Shown piece by piece: positions 63,888-64,000 of a stretch of 64,000 nt of DNA. Source of the DNA: Diploscapter coronatus (Eukaryota > Nematoda > Chromadorea > Rhabditida > Rhabditidae); assembly GCA_964036155.1 (NCBI GenBank), contig OZ038423.1:62015249-62079248 (forward strand), given 5' to 3'. Position numbers and translations under genes: made by a program. Each line of letters begins with the position of its first letter. The first letter of the stretch is position 1. The notes under the pieces are model-generated. The model did no database searches. It saw only the letters and a program-made list of their open reading frames with translations, and was not told the DNA's origin.

Positions 63888-64000
63888 CTAAAAGTTTAGG
63901 ATTTTTCCTGTTTTTATTGTATTTTATTCCCAGTAGATTTTTCTGCAAACGTCCAGCATATTGCTCATAGTGCAAAAACTGCTCTCGCGCTCATGTGTCA

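Noticed and set aside
63890..64000. DH-domain exon at the right edge of the RhoGEF
   Set aside because: Two frames are plausible (one with EQFLHYEQYAGRLQKN, one with SNMLDVCRKIYWE) and neither has a normal GT donor before 63888, so its boundaries and frame were left open.

Overview
This window is nuclear DNA from a nematode. It is AT-rich, and every gene I could build has many introns, often only 40-50 nt long, that end in TTTTCAG or TTTTAG, with T-rich intron strands. No bacterial, viral or organellar features were seen. The first three genes (a TRMU thiouridylase, an uncharacterised protein and a DNAJB12/14-type DnaJ) match, from memory, a Caenorhabditis elegans chromosome IV cluster (B0035.16, B0035.15 and dnj-1/B0035.14). 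The FGD-type RhoGEF at the right edge is related to EXC-5, which I also recall as a chromosome IV gene. I could not check this synteny.

Layout: 1-2244 (-) TRMU, cut at its 3' end by the window edge; 2551-5164 (-) a 306-315 residue protein lying about 300 bp upstream of TRMU on the same strand, so possibly in an operon with it; 5698-8853 (+) DnaJ; 11715-42516 (+) a glutamine-rich protein of about 578 residues whose first exon appears to be separated from the rest by a 21 kb intron; 16052-16771 (-) a nested six-exon gene for a small four-helix membrane protein inside that intron; 45747-47852 (-) a TGF-beta/BMP-type ligand; 52049-54475 (+) a GT92 (DUF23) glycosyltransferase; 54678-55706 (-) a short REEP/HVA22 protein; 56008-59281 (+) a tau-tubulin/casein kinase 1-like kinase; and 61084 to the right edge (-) the DH-PH-FYVE-PH RhoGEF.

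The long non-coding stretches carry several foldback elements. The largest is an inverted repeat of about 1.64 kb at 30612-32250 with arms of about 560 bp. Others lie at 23456-23758, 44754-45538, 51774-51846 and three times within introns of the kinase gene. An 83 nt, nearly perfect hairpin at 36685-36767 is the best candidate for a microRNA precursor.

The genes are functionally mixed: tRNA modification, ER chaperoning, ER shaping, extracellular signalling, glycosylation, Rho signalling and phosphorylation. No single pathway links them. Exon boundaries were assigned by eye from splice consensus, phase continuity and recognisable protein families, and need transcript data to confirm.
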